The translations under genes were made by a program, and so were the position numbers. This document shows, piece by piece, positions 16,572-24,808 of a stretch of 64,000 bases of DNA. Origin of the DNA: HT1-32 sp040219025 (GTDB lineage: Bacteria; Pseudomonadota; Alphaproteobacteria; Rhodospirillales; HT1-32); contig JAVJTE010000012.1 of assembly GCA_040219025.1 (NCBI GenBank), forward strand, positions 62,001 to 126,000, in the 5' to 3' direction. Positions within the stretch are counted from its first letter, which is position 1; each line of letters starts with the position of its first letter. The notes under the pieces were generated by a model that worked only from the letters and a program-made list of their open reading frames with translations, was not told where the DNA came from and made no database searches.

Positions 16572-17413
16572 CAGGCTTTCTCCTCGATAGCGTCAAGCAC
16601 CCGTCGGACAGCCTCGATCGCAGCCTCCAGCCGGTATCCGGCAGAGCCGCGGACATCATCAATCGGTGACAGATTCTGAAAATGGTCAGGTGCCAGCACT
16701 GTCGACAGCCTCCCCCCGATCTGCCTGCCTTTCAGGTCAGCCTCCAGCAACGGCAGACGCCGGGCCACTTCCGAGCAGGCCCCGACGGCGATCCGGGCGG
16801 CAGAGACACGACCCTGCTGATCGGCCTCAATGATCGCCGTCGCCATGACGATGGAGATCACCAGATACTTGCGTGCACCCAGTTTATAGAAAGCAGATCT
16901 TGCAGATGAGGAGACCCTCGGGATCAGCAATCCGGTCACCAGCTGATCCGGGCGTCGCGCCGTCCTGCGGTTACCCAGAACGAAATCAGGCAACGCGATC
17001 TTGCTGAGTCCCGTCCGGTCCGCAAGTTCCACTGTGGCGTCAAGGGTCAGCAATGGCGGCATACCGTCCGCCGCGGGAGAGGCATTGCAGATATTCCCGC
17101 AGATGGTTCCGGCGTTTTGAATCTGGACACCGCCAACTTCGACCGCCGCCTGCTTCAGCCCGTCGAAACAGGCCGGCAGATCCGCACGGACGATATCGGT
17201 CCAGGTCGTTGTCGCACCGATGCGCCAGTGATCACCCTGATCCGATATCCCGCGCAGCTCTGTCAGACCTGACAGGTCGAGAACATTCTCCCGCACAGGC
17301 TTTCCGACCCGCGCCGGATAGAAATCCGTTCCACCGGCAAGAATGACATAATCCTCCGACCCGATTGCCGACACGGCATCAGCCAGAGTGGATGGTCTGA
17401 CATACGCTCCCAT
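16571..17413 (-). CDS. Xanthine-dehydrogenase-family FAD-binding subunit
   Basis: 280 residues from the ATG at 17413. The CoxM/XdhB-type FAD domain shows VILAGGTDFYPARVGKP near residue 25, IGATTTWTDIVRA, and then GGVQIQNAGTICGNICNASPAADGMPPLL in three pieces around residue 100. It carries electrons from the FeS clusters of the next gene product to an acceptor. The start was chosen because MGAYVRPSTLADAV matches family N-termini; the longer frame to 17491 would run through the operator-promoter region. It is the first gene of the operon. Confidence 0.9.
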   Translation of the reverse strand: MGAYVRPSTLADAVSAIGSEDYVILAGGTDFYPARVGKPVRENVLDLSGLTELRGISDQGDHWRIGATTTWTDIVRADLPACFDGLKQAAVEVGGVQIQNAGTICGNICNASPAADGMPPLLTLDATVELADRTGLSKIALPDFVLGNRRTARRPDQLVTGLLIPRVSSSARSAFYKLGARKYLVISIVMATAIIEADQQGRVSAARIAVGACSEVARRLPLLEADLKGRQIGGRLSTVLAPDHFQNLSPIDDVRGSAGYRLEAAIEAVRRVLDAIEEKA

Positions 17414-17494
17414 GCGCAGTGCTCCCTTATCTGCGCTCCTCCCCGTTGCGCCGAGGCGCGGCACACACCGGACTGCTTGTTTTGCGTCCAATTA

Positions 17495-17541
17495 TTGTAT
17501 GTGTACGTACAAACTTTGCGCCGATATGATTTTCCTGTCAA
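17495..17541 (-). promoter_or_regulatory. Promoter and probable MarR operator of the heterocycle operon
   Basis: Minus strand: perfect -35 TTGACA (complement of 17536-17541), a 17-bp spacer and a weak -10 CAAAGT (complement of 17513-17518). Abutting the -10 on the downstream side is the imperfect palindrome TTGTATGTGTACGTACAA (17495-17512, plus-strand reading; TTGTA/TACAA ends). Its position over the expected transcription start suits repression by the MarR protein encoded just upstream and relief by ligand. The match to MarR/GntR-type TTGTA-N-TACAA operators is from general knowledge, and no binding is shown. Confidence 0.55.
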
Positions 17542-17566
17542 TAGGCGATCATAAACTGCCCGTCTG

Positions 17567-18001
17567 TCAGACAAGTCTCTCCAGAAGGCTGACCAGCCGC
17601 GCCCGCTCGCGCGGAGATAACGGCTCCAGAACACGGTTCGTCACGTCAAAGCCCAGAGAAACAGCCCGCTGCGTCAGCTCTTCCCCGGCTTTGGTGAGAC
17701 GCAGCACCGCCCGCCGGCGATCAGCTTCATCCGCTGCCCGCTGAATCAGACCACGTTCAACCAGCCGCCGGATCACACCCTGCGTGGTTGCCGGATCCAT
17801 CGCCGTCAGCCGCCCGAGGTGATTCTGCGACAGGGCACCTTCATCATGGAGCTTGGCGAGGGCCGCGAACTGGGTTGGTGTCAGCCCGGTCTCGGACATC
17901 ACGTCGAGAAAAATTGACGTTGCCCGCTGATGAACACGACGAACGACATGACCAATGGCCTCCTCGACATGATAGATTTTGGTATCGTTCTCATCACTCA
18001 T
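17567..18001 (-). CDS. MarR family transcriptional regulator
   Basis: 144 residues with the winged-helix MarR fold: LTPTQFAALAKLHDEGALSQ, then the recognition-helix region HLGRLTAMDPATTQGVIRRL, then the wing AADEADRRRAVLRLTKAG and a C-terminal dimer helix (PLSPRERARLVSLLERL). It lies directly upstream of, and in the same direction as, the hydroxylase/reductase/transporter operon, with a 153-bp gap holding a promoter and palindrome. It is the likely ligand-responsive repressor of that operon. No matching palindrome is seen upstream of marR itself. Confidence 0.9.
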   Translation of the reverse strand: MSDENDTKIYHVEEAIGHVVRRVHQRATSIFLDVMSETGLTPTQFAALAKLHDEGALSQNHLGRLTAMDPATTQGVIRRLVERGLIQRAADEADRRRAVLRLTKAGEELTQRAVSLGFDVTNRVLEPLSPRERARLVSLLERLV

Positions 18002-18165
18002 CGTCGCAGGTATCCAGCGTTACAGAATCGGGTTCGCCAGTACCATGGCGGAAATATTCCGGGAACGCTATCGGGACGCCGGAACTGCGCATCAACATGA
18101 CCGCTTCGGACTGGTGCTGACCCGGCAGGGAGCGTTTTGCCGGTATGTGACAACCGCGACCAGCC

Positions 18166-18924
18166 TCAGCTGCCTGCCGTCACGCCACCATCCACAACCA
18201 GTTCAGTACCGGTGATGAAATCCGCCTTGTCCGAGAGCAGGAACAGGCAGGCATTGGCCATATCCTGAACCGTGCCAACGCGACCCAGCGGAATTGCTGC
18301 GGCCAGCCGGTCGCGAGCCGCCGGATCATCTTCCCATCGCTGCTGCATCGGTGAAGCGGTCCCTGCCGGCAGAATGGCATTCGAGCGGATTCCATCGGCG
18401 GCCAGCTGGATGGCCAGCGACTTCGACAGGCGGATGACCGCCGCCTTTGAGGCACCATAGGCATCCTGCGGTTTGCTGTCCCCCATCGTGGCGTCGATGG
18501 ACGAGAAATGCACCATCGCCCCGCCACCACCGGCCCGCATCAGCGGCACCGCATACCGGGCCGTCAGTGCCATCGATTTTACATTGATCGAGAATACGCG
18601 ATCCCAGACCGCCATATCCATCGCCGGATCAAGGCAGGACAGATCACGGTCAAACCAGAGAACACCAACCGTATTGACGAGATAGCGCAGCCCCCCGAAG
18701 GCAACGGCTGTACCGCCAACCGCGGCACGAACGAACCCCTCATCCGACAGATCGCCCTGAAAATAACGGTACTTTCCTTGGCCCTGGGTGATTCCTTCAG
18801 GTTCCGGTTTCTGGTCCGCCATGCCGACACTGGCACCGGCTGCCAGCAACTCATTGGCAATGGCCAGGCCAATCCCCCCGCCGGCACCGGCAATGAAGGC
18901 AGAACATCCTGCAAATTCTGACAT
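18166..18924 (-). CDS. Short-chain dehydrogenase/reductase (SDR)
   Basis: 252 residues from ATG 18924. The NAD(P)-binding motif is GAGGGIG near residue 12, the NTVG segment corresponds to the NNAG motif, the catalytic serine lies in VHFSSIDAT, and the catalytic pair is YGASK. The C-terminus FITGTELVVDGGVTAGS is that of classical SDRs. It would oxidise or reduce a hydroxyl/keto group of an unidentified substrate. It starts 5 bp after the stop of the FkbM methyltransferase gene on the same strand, so the two are probably co-transcribed. Its open frame extends upstream, but the chosen Met matches the family N-terminus. Confidence 0.88.
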   Translation of the reverse strand: MSEFAGCSAFIAGAGGGIGLAIANELLAAGASVGMADQKPEPEGITQGQGKYRYFQGDLSDEGFVRAAVGGTAVAFGGLRYLVNTVGVLWFDRDLSCLDPAMDMAVWDRVFSINVKSMALTARYAVPLMRAGGGGAMVHFSSIDATMGDSKPQDAYGASKAAVIRLSKSLAIQLAADGIRSNAILPAGTASPMQQRWEDDPAARDRLAAAIPLGRVGTVQDMANACLFLLSDKADFITGTELVVDGGVTAGS

Positions 18925-18929
18925 GGTCA

Positions 18930-19718
18930 CTAGTCTTTCATATCTGTGATCAGGTACTGCGGATTCTGTCGCGCCTCTTTCTCCCCTTCGAAGGCAACCA
19001 CATCCCATCCAAGGGTGGCGTGCTGAAAGGCATTGCTGCAGCCAGCCAGCACCCGGTCATGCAGTTCGGCAACAATCAGCCCGACGCGGTCCCGCCATTG
19101 ATCTGCGGATTCCAGAACCGCTTTCTCGCCACCTTCGATGTCAAGTTTCAGCACATCAATTTGCCTGATTGAGAAACGCTCCATGAGTGTCGGCAACGAC
19201 ATCATGTCGATCTCGCCGAGAGAGTCGTCCCGACTGATATCATTGCTGTCAGCAACCATCGTGAAGCCCCACTCACCCGTACCCCGGTCATACAGAACAG
19301 CCCGCCCGTCCCGGTCGGAAAGTGCTGCATTGACCGGGGTGATGGCCGGCCACTGCGCAACATTCTGACAAAGGACAGCGTAGTTGTCTGCTGACGGTTC
19401 AAGAACAATGATCCGCGCGTCCGGGCAGGCACACGCCAGGGCAATAGCCGAGGTTCCGATATAGCCACCGGCATCAACAATGACCTTTGCGGAACAGGCC
19501 AGCCGGGAGACATCCGAAAACTCGCCAAAATGCAGACAATCAAGGGCAACATTCAGATCAGGAGTCCCGCTGCGCACCCGGATTTCAATGCCATGGAGCC
19601 GGACCCGGACCAGTCTCTTGCCACCCGCGAGCCGATGCATGAGAAACCACACCGCACTTGCCCCGCCGCCGGCCGACAAATGATCCCTGAATTGTCTGAG
19701 AATATGAAATATCTGCAT
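18930..19718 (-). CDS. FkbM family methyltransferase
   Basis: 262 residues. The SAM-binding motif I is VIVDAGGYIGTSAIALA around residue 83, IIVLEPSADNYAVLCQNV follows, and the FkbM hallmark IDVLKLDIEGGEKAVLES lies around residue 190. These enzymes methylate hydroxyls of sugars or secondary metabolites. The N-terminal 40 residues are basic with a short hydrophobic patch. It pairs with the SDR gene downstream, which may act on the same molecule; what that is cannot be told. Confidence 0.85.
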   Translation of the reverse strand: MQIFHILRQFRDHLSAGGGASAVWFLMHRLAGGKRLVRVRLHGIEIRVRSGTPDLNVALDCLHFGEFSDVSRLACSAKVIVDAGGYIGTSAIALACACPDARIIVLEPSADNYAVLCQNVAQWPAITPVNAALSDRDGRAVLYDRGTGEWGFTMVADSNDISRDDSLGEIDMMSLPTLMERFSIRQIDVLKLDIEGGEKAVLESADQWRDRVGLIVAELHDRVLAGCSNAFQHATLGWDVVAFEGEKEARQNPQYLITDMKD

Positions 19719-19869
19719 TGGCGGGCAAGCTATCCTGCCCGTCAGGCATAATCCAGATCAGCCCGTCACAGATAACAAGCCGCCCTGTCTCCCGGATTTT
19801 ATCGGTTGCCCGATCCTTCGCTGACAGGGAATATCCCCTCAACAAATTAAACCGACCAAGGAGGCTGAG

Positions 19870-20349
19870 ATGGCCCTTTCAAAAGGTGACAAGACACCCG
19901 TCGTCAATGTTGGCGTCATGACCGAAAACGGTCCCGGTGTAATTTCGACCGAAGAACTGTTTGCCGGCAAGACCGTCGCCCTGTTCGGTCTGCCCGGTGC
20001 CTTCACCAAGACCTGCTCGTCCCAGCATCTGCCGGGATATGTGCGGAACGCTGGTGCACTGAAGGCAAAAGGTGTCGACAGCATTGTCTGTCTTTCCGTC
20101 AACGATCCCTGGGTAATGCATGCCTGGGGCGAATCGCAGGACGTTGGCGACAAGGTCATGATGATCGGTGACGGCGCCCTGAATTTCACCCGAGCTGCGG
20201 GCCTTGAGGTTGACCTTAACGACAAATGCTATGGTCCCCGCTGCAAGCGTTTCTCGGCCCTGGTGGTGGATGGTGTTGTTAAATCCGTTCATTATGAAGA
20301 CAGCGGATTCGGCGAGACCAGTGCAGAAAAACTGCTGGAAGACCTGTGA
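19870..20349 (+). CDS. Peroxiredoxin, Prx5-type
   Basis: 159 residues with a strong AAGGAGG ribosome site upstream. The active-site motif P-x3-T-x2-C is met by PGAFTKTC, with the peroxidatic cysteine at residue 49, then SSQHLPGY. The lysine before the final TC replaces the proline usual in this family. VNDPWVMHAWG and a C-terminal GVVKSVHYED complete the fold. It reduces H2O2 and organic peroxides in the cytoplasm using glutathione/glutaredoxin or thioredoxin. It is followed on the same strand by a quinone-reductase-like gene, which may be co-transcribed. Confidence 0.92.
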   Translation: MALSKGDKTPVVNVGVMTENGPGVISTEELFAGKTVALFGLPGAFTKTCSSQHLPGYVRNAGALKAKGVDSIVCLSVNDPWVMHAWGESQDVGDKVMMIGDGALNFTRAAGLEVDLNDKCYGPRCKRFSALVVDGVVKSVHYEDSGFGETSAEKLLEDL

Positions 20350-20398
20350 TATCTCTCCGGTCTGGTAGCTGCCCTGACAGACCAGCGGGAACAGCCCG

Positions 20399-21382
20399 AT
20401 GAAGGCCGCTTTCTACAGCGCGAACGGGCCGGCCCGCGATGTGCTCCGCATCGGTGACTTCCCCGACCCGGTCGCCGCGCAGGGTGAAGTACTGGTCGAA
20501 ATGGCGGTGTCCGGCATCAACCCGTCAGATGTGAAGACCCGACAGGGCAAAACCGCCCGCCCTTTTGAAGGCAGTGCCCGTATTCCGCATAATGACGGTG
20601 CGGGTACTATCATCGCGGTCGGGCCGGATGTTGATGTGGCCCGCATCGGACAACGGGTCTGGGTTCACAACACCAATGTTACCGGCGTACTGGGAACAGC
20701 AGCGGAACTGGTGGCCGTTCCCCAGAACGATGCTGCAATCCTGCCGGAGAATATCAGCTTTGAAGAAGCCGCCTGTTTTGGCGTGCCCCTGCTTACCGCC
20801 TGCCACGGTGTCACCATTGGTGGACCGGTGCAGGGCAAGCGGGTCTATATCAGCGGCGGGGCCGGCGCGGTCGGGCTGTATGCTATTCAGCTGGCAAAGG
20901 CGCTCGGAGCCAGTGTCATCAGCAGTGTCAGCTCTGACGCCAAGGCCGATGCGGCAAGCGAAGCCGGCGCTGACTTTACCCTGAACTACCGCACCGAAAA
21001 CCTTGCTGAACGCGTCGCAGAAATTACCGGTGGCAAGGGCGTTGACCATTATGTGGAGGTCAACCTGACCGCCAACGCCGGATCACTTCATGATCTTCTC
21101 GCGACCGGCGCAACCGTTGCCATCTATGGTTCAGATGGCGCGATGGCAACGCTGGATGCCGGCAAACTCCGGGTCAAACTGATTGGTCTGCATTTCTATA
21201 ACGTTTACGCCCTTCCGGCTGAAATTCTCGCCGCATCGAAAGCCGCCCTGTTGCCGATCCTTGAAGCCGGACTCATCCGGACCCGGATTGCAGAGCGTTT
21301 CAACCTGGATGAAATCATCGATGCGCATGAAGCCGTCGAATCCGGCAGGCTGATCGGTAATGCAATCCTCCGGATTCGCTGA
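20399..21382 (+). CDS. Zinc-independent NADPH:quinone reductase-like MDR protein
   Basis: 327 residues. It has the medium-chain dehydrogenase fold without zinc ligands: MKAAFYSANGPARDVLRIGD start, SGINPSDVKTRQG, HNDGAGTIIAVG, and the nucleotide motif ISGGAGAVGLYAIQLAKALG around residue 155, followed by SEAGADFTLNYR. It would reduce quinones or alkenals with NADPH. It lies 49 bp downstream of the peroxiredoxin gene, consistent with an oxidative-stress pair. Confidence 0.9.
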   Translation: MKAAFYSANGPARDVLRIGDFPDPVAAQGEVLVEMAVSGINPSDVKTRQGKTARPFEGSARIPHNDGAGTIIAVGPDVDVARIGQRVWVHNTNVTGVLGTAAELVAVPQNDAAILPENISFEEAACFGVPLLTACHGVTIGGPVQGKRVYISGGAGAVGLYAIQLAKALGASVISSVSSDAKADAASEAGADFTLNYRTENLAERVAEITGGKGVDHYVEVNLTANAGSLHDLLATGATVAIYGSDGAMATLDAGKLRVKLIGLHFYNVYALPAEILAASKAALLPILEAGLIRTRIAERFNLDEIIDAHEAVESGRLIGNAILRIR

Positions 21383-21454
21383 CCTGATGCAGCAGGATAT
21401 TCCCGGCACAAATATTCCGATGTCCGGTCTTGTACGGCCATGGTCACCTGTGGA

Positions 21455-21467
21455 TATAATGTATCTA
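21455..21467 (+). promoter_or_regulatory. Possible -10 box for a leaderless transcript
   Basis: A perfect TATAAT at 21455-21460 ends 6 bp before the ATG at 21467, so initiation would fall at or next to the start codon. No ribosome-binding sequence is visible. A weak -35 candidate TTGTAC (21430-21435) is 19 bp upstream of the -10 box. This suggests leaderless translation of the flavin oxidoreductase. Confidence 0.4.
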
Positions 21468-22660
21468 TGACAAACAATGACACCCCGCTTCTGTTCACCC
21501 CGATCAAGCTTCGCAGCGTCACCGCGCGGAACCGGATCGTTGTTTCCCCCATGTGCCAGTACCATTCCGTCGATGGCGGACCGACCGACTGGCAGCTCAT
21601 GCATCTGGGCCGGCTGTGTGTTGGTGGTCCCGGTATTGTTTTCGGCGAGGAAACAGCCGTTGAGGACATTGGCCGGAAAACCTATGCCTGCGCCGGATTG
21701 TACAGGGATGAACATGTCCCGGCCTACCGGCGCCTGAACGACTTTATCCGGGAACAGGGTGCGGTCCCCGCCATTCAGCTGGGCCATGCCGGGCGCAAGG
21801 CGTCCTGCCACACCGCTGTCGAAAACTGGCGTCCGCTCCGCGATGAAGATGCGGCTGACGGCATGCCGCCCTGGCAGGGGCTTGCCCCGAGTTCGCTGCC
21901 GGAACCGCCCCGCCGGTTCCTGCCGAAGGAAATGGATCTGGATGATATCGCCCGGGTGAAGGAGGCCTTTCGGATCGCGACACTGCGCAGCGCGGAAGCA
22001 GGTTACGACATTCTCGAAATCCATGGCGCCCATGGCTATCTTATCCATCAGTTCCTGTCGCCCGCATCCAACCATCGCACTGATGCCTATGGCGGCGATA
22101 TCGAAGGACGGATGCGGTTTGCACTGGAACTGGCGGAAATTACCCGTGCGGCCTGGCCTGCTGACAAGCCGTTGTTCTGGCGTATTTCCGCCGTCGACGG
22201 TGCCGGAGGAATCTGGAACCTGAAGGATTCAATTATCCTGTCGCAAGCGCTGAAAGATCGCGATGTGGATCTGGTTGATGTTTCATCCGGCGGGATCAGC
22301 GGTAATTCGAAAATGCCGATGGTGCCACGACTTGCCGGCTACCAGACAAACTTTTCCGACCGGATCCGCAAGGAAACCGGCATCATGACCATTGCCGTCG
22401 GCGGTATCACCGATCCGCATCAGGCCGAGAGCATACTGCAGAACGGACAGGCAGATATGGTCGCGCTGGCGCGGGAACTGCTGTGGAACGCTGACTGGCC
22501 CGCCCATGCGGCGAAAGCTCTCGGTCTTCCCGATGCTTTCGGCAGCATGCCCAATGAATATGCATTCCGTCTGCGCGAACGCGAGCGACAGAAGGAAATG
22601 CAGATCAATCAGGCCGGCACCAAATCGGACGAGGCCCTGCGCTATTTCATGGAAGGCTGA
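21467..22660 (+). CDS. Old yellow enzyme-type NADH:flavin oxidoreductase, YqjM subfamily
   Basis: 397 residues. TIM-barrel FMN enzyme with RNRIVVSPMCQYHSVDGGPT containing the YqjM-type cysteine, DWQLMHLG, AIQLGHAGRKASC, the LEIHGAHGYLIHQFLSPASN substrate/FMN loop, and VSSGGISGN and IAVGGI near the phosphate site. It reduces activated C=C bonds with NAD(P)H. The ATG at 21467 was preferred over 21440 because MTNNDTPLLFTPIKLRSV matches family N-termini. It converges with the sulfatase gene, 17 bp away. Confidence 0.92.
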   Translation: MTNNDTPLLFTPIKLRSVTARNRIVVSPMCQYHSVDGGPTDWQLMHLGRLCVGGPGIVFGEETAVEDIGRKTYACAGLYRDEHVPAYRRLNDFIREQGAVPAIQLGHAGRKASCHTAVENWRPLRDEDAADGMPPWQGLAPSSLPEPPRRFLPKEMDLDDIARVKEAFRIATLRSAEAGYDILEIHGAHGYLIHQFLSPASNHRTDAYGGDIEGRMRFALELAEITRAAWPADKPLFWRISAVDGAGGIWNLKDSIILSQALKDRDVDLVDVSSGGISGNSKMPMVPRLAGYQTNFSDRIRKETGIMTIAVGGITDPHQAESILQNGQADMVALARELLWNADWPAHAAKALGLPDAFGSMPNEYAFRLRERERQKEMQINQAGTKSDEALRYFMEG

Positions 22661-22677
22661 TCCGGCGGAAAAGCCGT

Positions 22678-24150
22678 TCAGGAACGTTCCAGATCGACCT
22701 GTTTGCCGGGAACCGGGGAGACCGAAAACACCCCGGCTTTCCTGACCGCCTCGATACCACCGAACTTGTCGGCATGGGTCAGCTGATCCGCTTTCGCCAG
22801 ACGATCGATTTCTTCCGGATCAACAATCGACCGGAGCTTTCCCTCCAGTTTGTCGGCGAGAGCAGCCGCCGCCACGTCATCACCCGATAACAGGTCACGT
22901 TCTTCCAGAGGGTCAGCCACCAGATCAAAAAGCTGACGCGGCATATCCACATGATAGATCAGCTTGTGTCGCCCCTCGCGGTAGGAGAATCCGGCATTCA
23001 GTGCCCCCATCGCATGAAATTCAGCGAAGGATGAACGCTCAACGCCCTCACCCGTAACAGCTGGCCAGAGCGACCGGCCGGGCAATGTCTTGTCCTCATC
23101 CGCAAGACTGGCGCCCGCCGCCTCGACAATCGTCGGAAACAGATCGATATGGGTTGATATCTGGCTGACAACCTTGCCGGACGGAATGCCGGGACCAGAC
23201 ATCAGCAACGGGACACCAAGCGAATGTTCATAGTGATTGGACTTGCCCATGATCCCGTGATGACCGGCCGCCTCACCATGATCACTGGTATAAAGCAGTC
23301 GCGTGCGGTCCATCAGGCCCAGCCGTTCGGCCGCATCCATCACCCTGCCGATCTGCTCGTCAACGAACGAAACCAGACCGCAATAACCTGCGACGACGCG
23401 CCGGATCAGATCTTCGCTGAACTCTTCCTCAAAGCTGTTCATCCAGGACAGATACTGAACTGCCGGATGTTGTGGCTGTTCGCTTTTGCGCCATTGCACC
23501 GGCATCGGCACCTCACCCAGAGGGTACATGTTCCAGAACCGCTCGGGCACCCGGAAAGGCGGATGCGGGCTGGCATAGGAGACCAGCAGAACCCATGGCT
23601 TACCCTGTGATGTCCCATGTTCTTCCAGCCAGGCAATGGCATTATCCGTGATATCACGGTCATAGAACTGATAATCCGCCTCACCAACGCCCGAATTCTC
23701 ATAGATCTTCTTGTGACCCAGCCGCTGCGGCATGCCCTCGGGTGTTGCCCGGAGCAGTGCAATCAGGGCACCCTTTCCATCGACGATATGCATCGGGATA
23801 ATTTCTTCGGAGAAGCCGTTATCGATCTCGCCCGATCGGTAATGAAGCTTGCCGATTGCCGTCACCAGACTTCCCTGATCACGGATACGCTGCTGCCAGG
23901 TCGGAAACCGTCCGTCATAGGCCAGCGCGTTGTCCCAGTACCCGGTTTCATGCGGATAACGGCCGGTTGCAATTGCCGCCCGCGACGGACAGCAGAGCGG
24001 GCTGACGCAACTGGCATTGGTAAAGCGCACACCGTTCCCGGCAATCCGGTCCAGGTTCGGTGTCCTGATCGTCGGGTGTCCGGCAGCGCCCAGCATGTAG
24101 CGCGCGTGATTGTCACTCAGGAAGACGATCATATTCGCGGCATCCGTCAT
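22678..24150 (-). CDS. Sulfatase (arylsulfatase / choline-sulfatase-like)
   Basis: 490 residues from ATG 24150. The N-terminus MIVFLSDNHARYMLGAAGHP holds the metal-binding aspartate. The formylglycine motif is C53-x-P-S-R in LCCPSRAAIATGRYPHETG, so the first of the two cysteines would be converted by a formylglycine-generating enzyme (not in this window). YTSDHGEAAGHHGIMGKSN supplies the second metal-ligand group. It has no signal peptide, so it is cytoplasmic and acts on an imported sulfate ester. The neighbours do not identify the substrate. Confidence 0.9.
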   Translation of the reverse strand: MTDAANMIVFLSDNHARYMLGAAGHPTIRTPNLDRIAGNGVRFTNASCVSPLCCPSRAAIATGRYPHETGYWDNALAYDGRFPTWQQRIRDQGSLVTAIGKLHYRSGEIDNGFSEEIIPMHIVDGKGALIALLRATPEGMPQRLGHKKIYENSGVGEADYQFYDRDITDNAIAWLEEHGTSQGKPWVLLVSYASPHPPFRVPERFWNMYPLGEVPMPVQWRKSEQPQHPAVQYLSWMNSFEEEFSEDLIRRVVAGYCGLVSFVDEQIGRVMDAAERLGLMDRTRLLYTSDHGEAAGHHGIMGKSNHYEHSLGVPLLMSGPGIPSGKVVSQISTHIDLFPTIVEAAGASLADEDKTLPGRSLWPAVTGEGVERSSFAEFHAMGALNAGFSYREGRHKLIYHVDMPRQLFDLVADPLEERDLLSGDDVAAAALADKLEGKLRSIVDPEEIDRLAKADQLTHADKFGGIEAVRKAGVFSVSPVPGKQVDLERS

Positions 24151-24235
24151 AGCACCAGTCCTTTGGTCCGAGAGCAATATATCAGAAACGAGACAGCATC
24201 ATTTGCACTCTGCCGACAAAGCGCAAGCACCGCGC

Positions 24236-24808
24236 CTATCCAGGAAATGACTGAATACCGATCACTTCCAGCCTGTCTCCGTTTTTATCAGGCACCAGGC
24301 AGAGCAGGCTTTCCCGACCCTGAACATAGCACTGCATGCCTCTGTTTGACTGCCGGATATGTTCGTAACGTGCCCTCGACATCCGGTCGTCGACATAGAA
24401 CGGAAACTCCCGGTGTTCCGGCAATGCCTCACCCTCGCGCCAGGGGGGCAGGCGTTCTGTCGTCGCTGACGCCGGATATCGGGAAACCCATTCTTCCAGT
24501 GCAACCTGCATATCAGCAGGTGTCTTCACATCCTCAAATCCGAACAGATCAATTTTGCGATGGCTCGTTTCATGAACCATCGTCCCTGCACCATTGCGAA
24601 CCCGGAGTGTAATCACATCACCGGCGCAGTCATCGCCGTCCCCCGCCTCGGCAGTAAAGCTTTCCAGCCAGACCTGCCGGACCGACATCCCGCATCCACC
24701 GGCAAAGCTATCAACTGGAATCAGCAACAACATTCCGCACATGATCATTGCCGAACTGACGGTGTGAACCAGCCTGTTCCGCAACACCAGGGCACGGTGC
24801 CCGGTCAT
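24236..24808 (-). CDS. Predicted exported protein of unknown function
   Basis: 190 residues from ATG 24808, overlapping the carbamoylase stop by 4 bp. The N-terminus is basic (MTGHRALVLRNRLVH), followed by a hydrophobic stretch of about 20 residues (TVSSAMIMCGMLLLIPVDSF) and AGG, a good Sec signal peptide. The mature part has several cysteines (CGMSVRQVWLESFT, DDCAGD, MQCYVQGRESLLC), compatible with disulfides in the periplasm. An HETSH stretch occurs, but no full zinc-protease motif. I do not recognise the family. Coupling to the amidohydrolase upstream suggests co-expression, not a known joint role. Confidence 0.6.
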   Translation of the reverse strand: MTGHRALVLRNRLVHTVSSAMIMCGMLLLIPVDSFAGGCGMSVRQVWLESFTAEAGDGDDCAGDVITLRVRNGAGTMVHETSHRKIDLFGFEDVKTPADMQVALEEWVSRYPASATTERLPPWREGEALPEHREFPFYVDDRMSRARYEHIRQSNRGMQCYVQGRESLLCLVPDKNGDRLEVIGIQSFPG

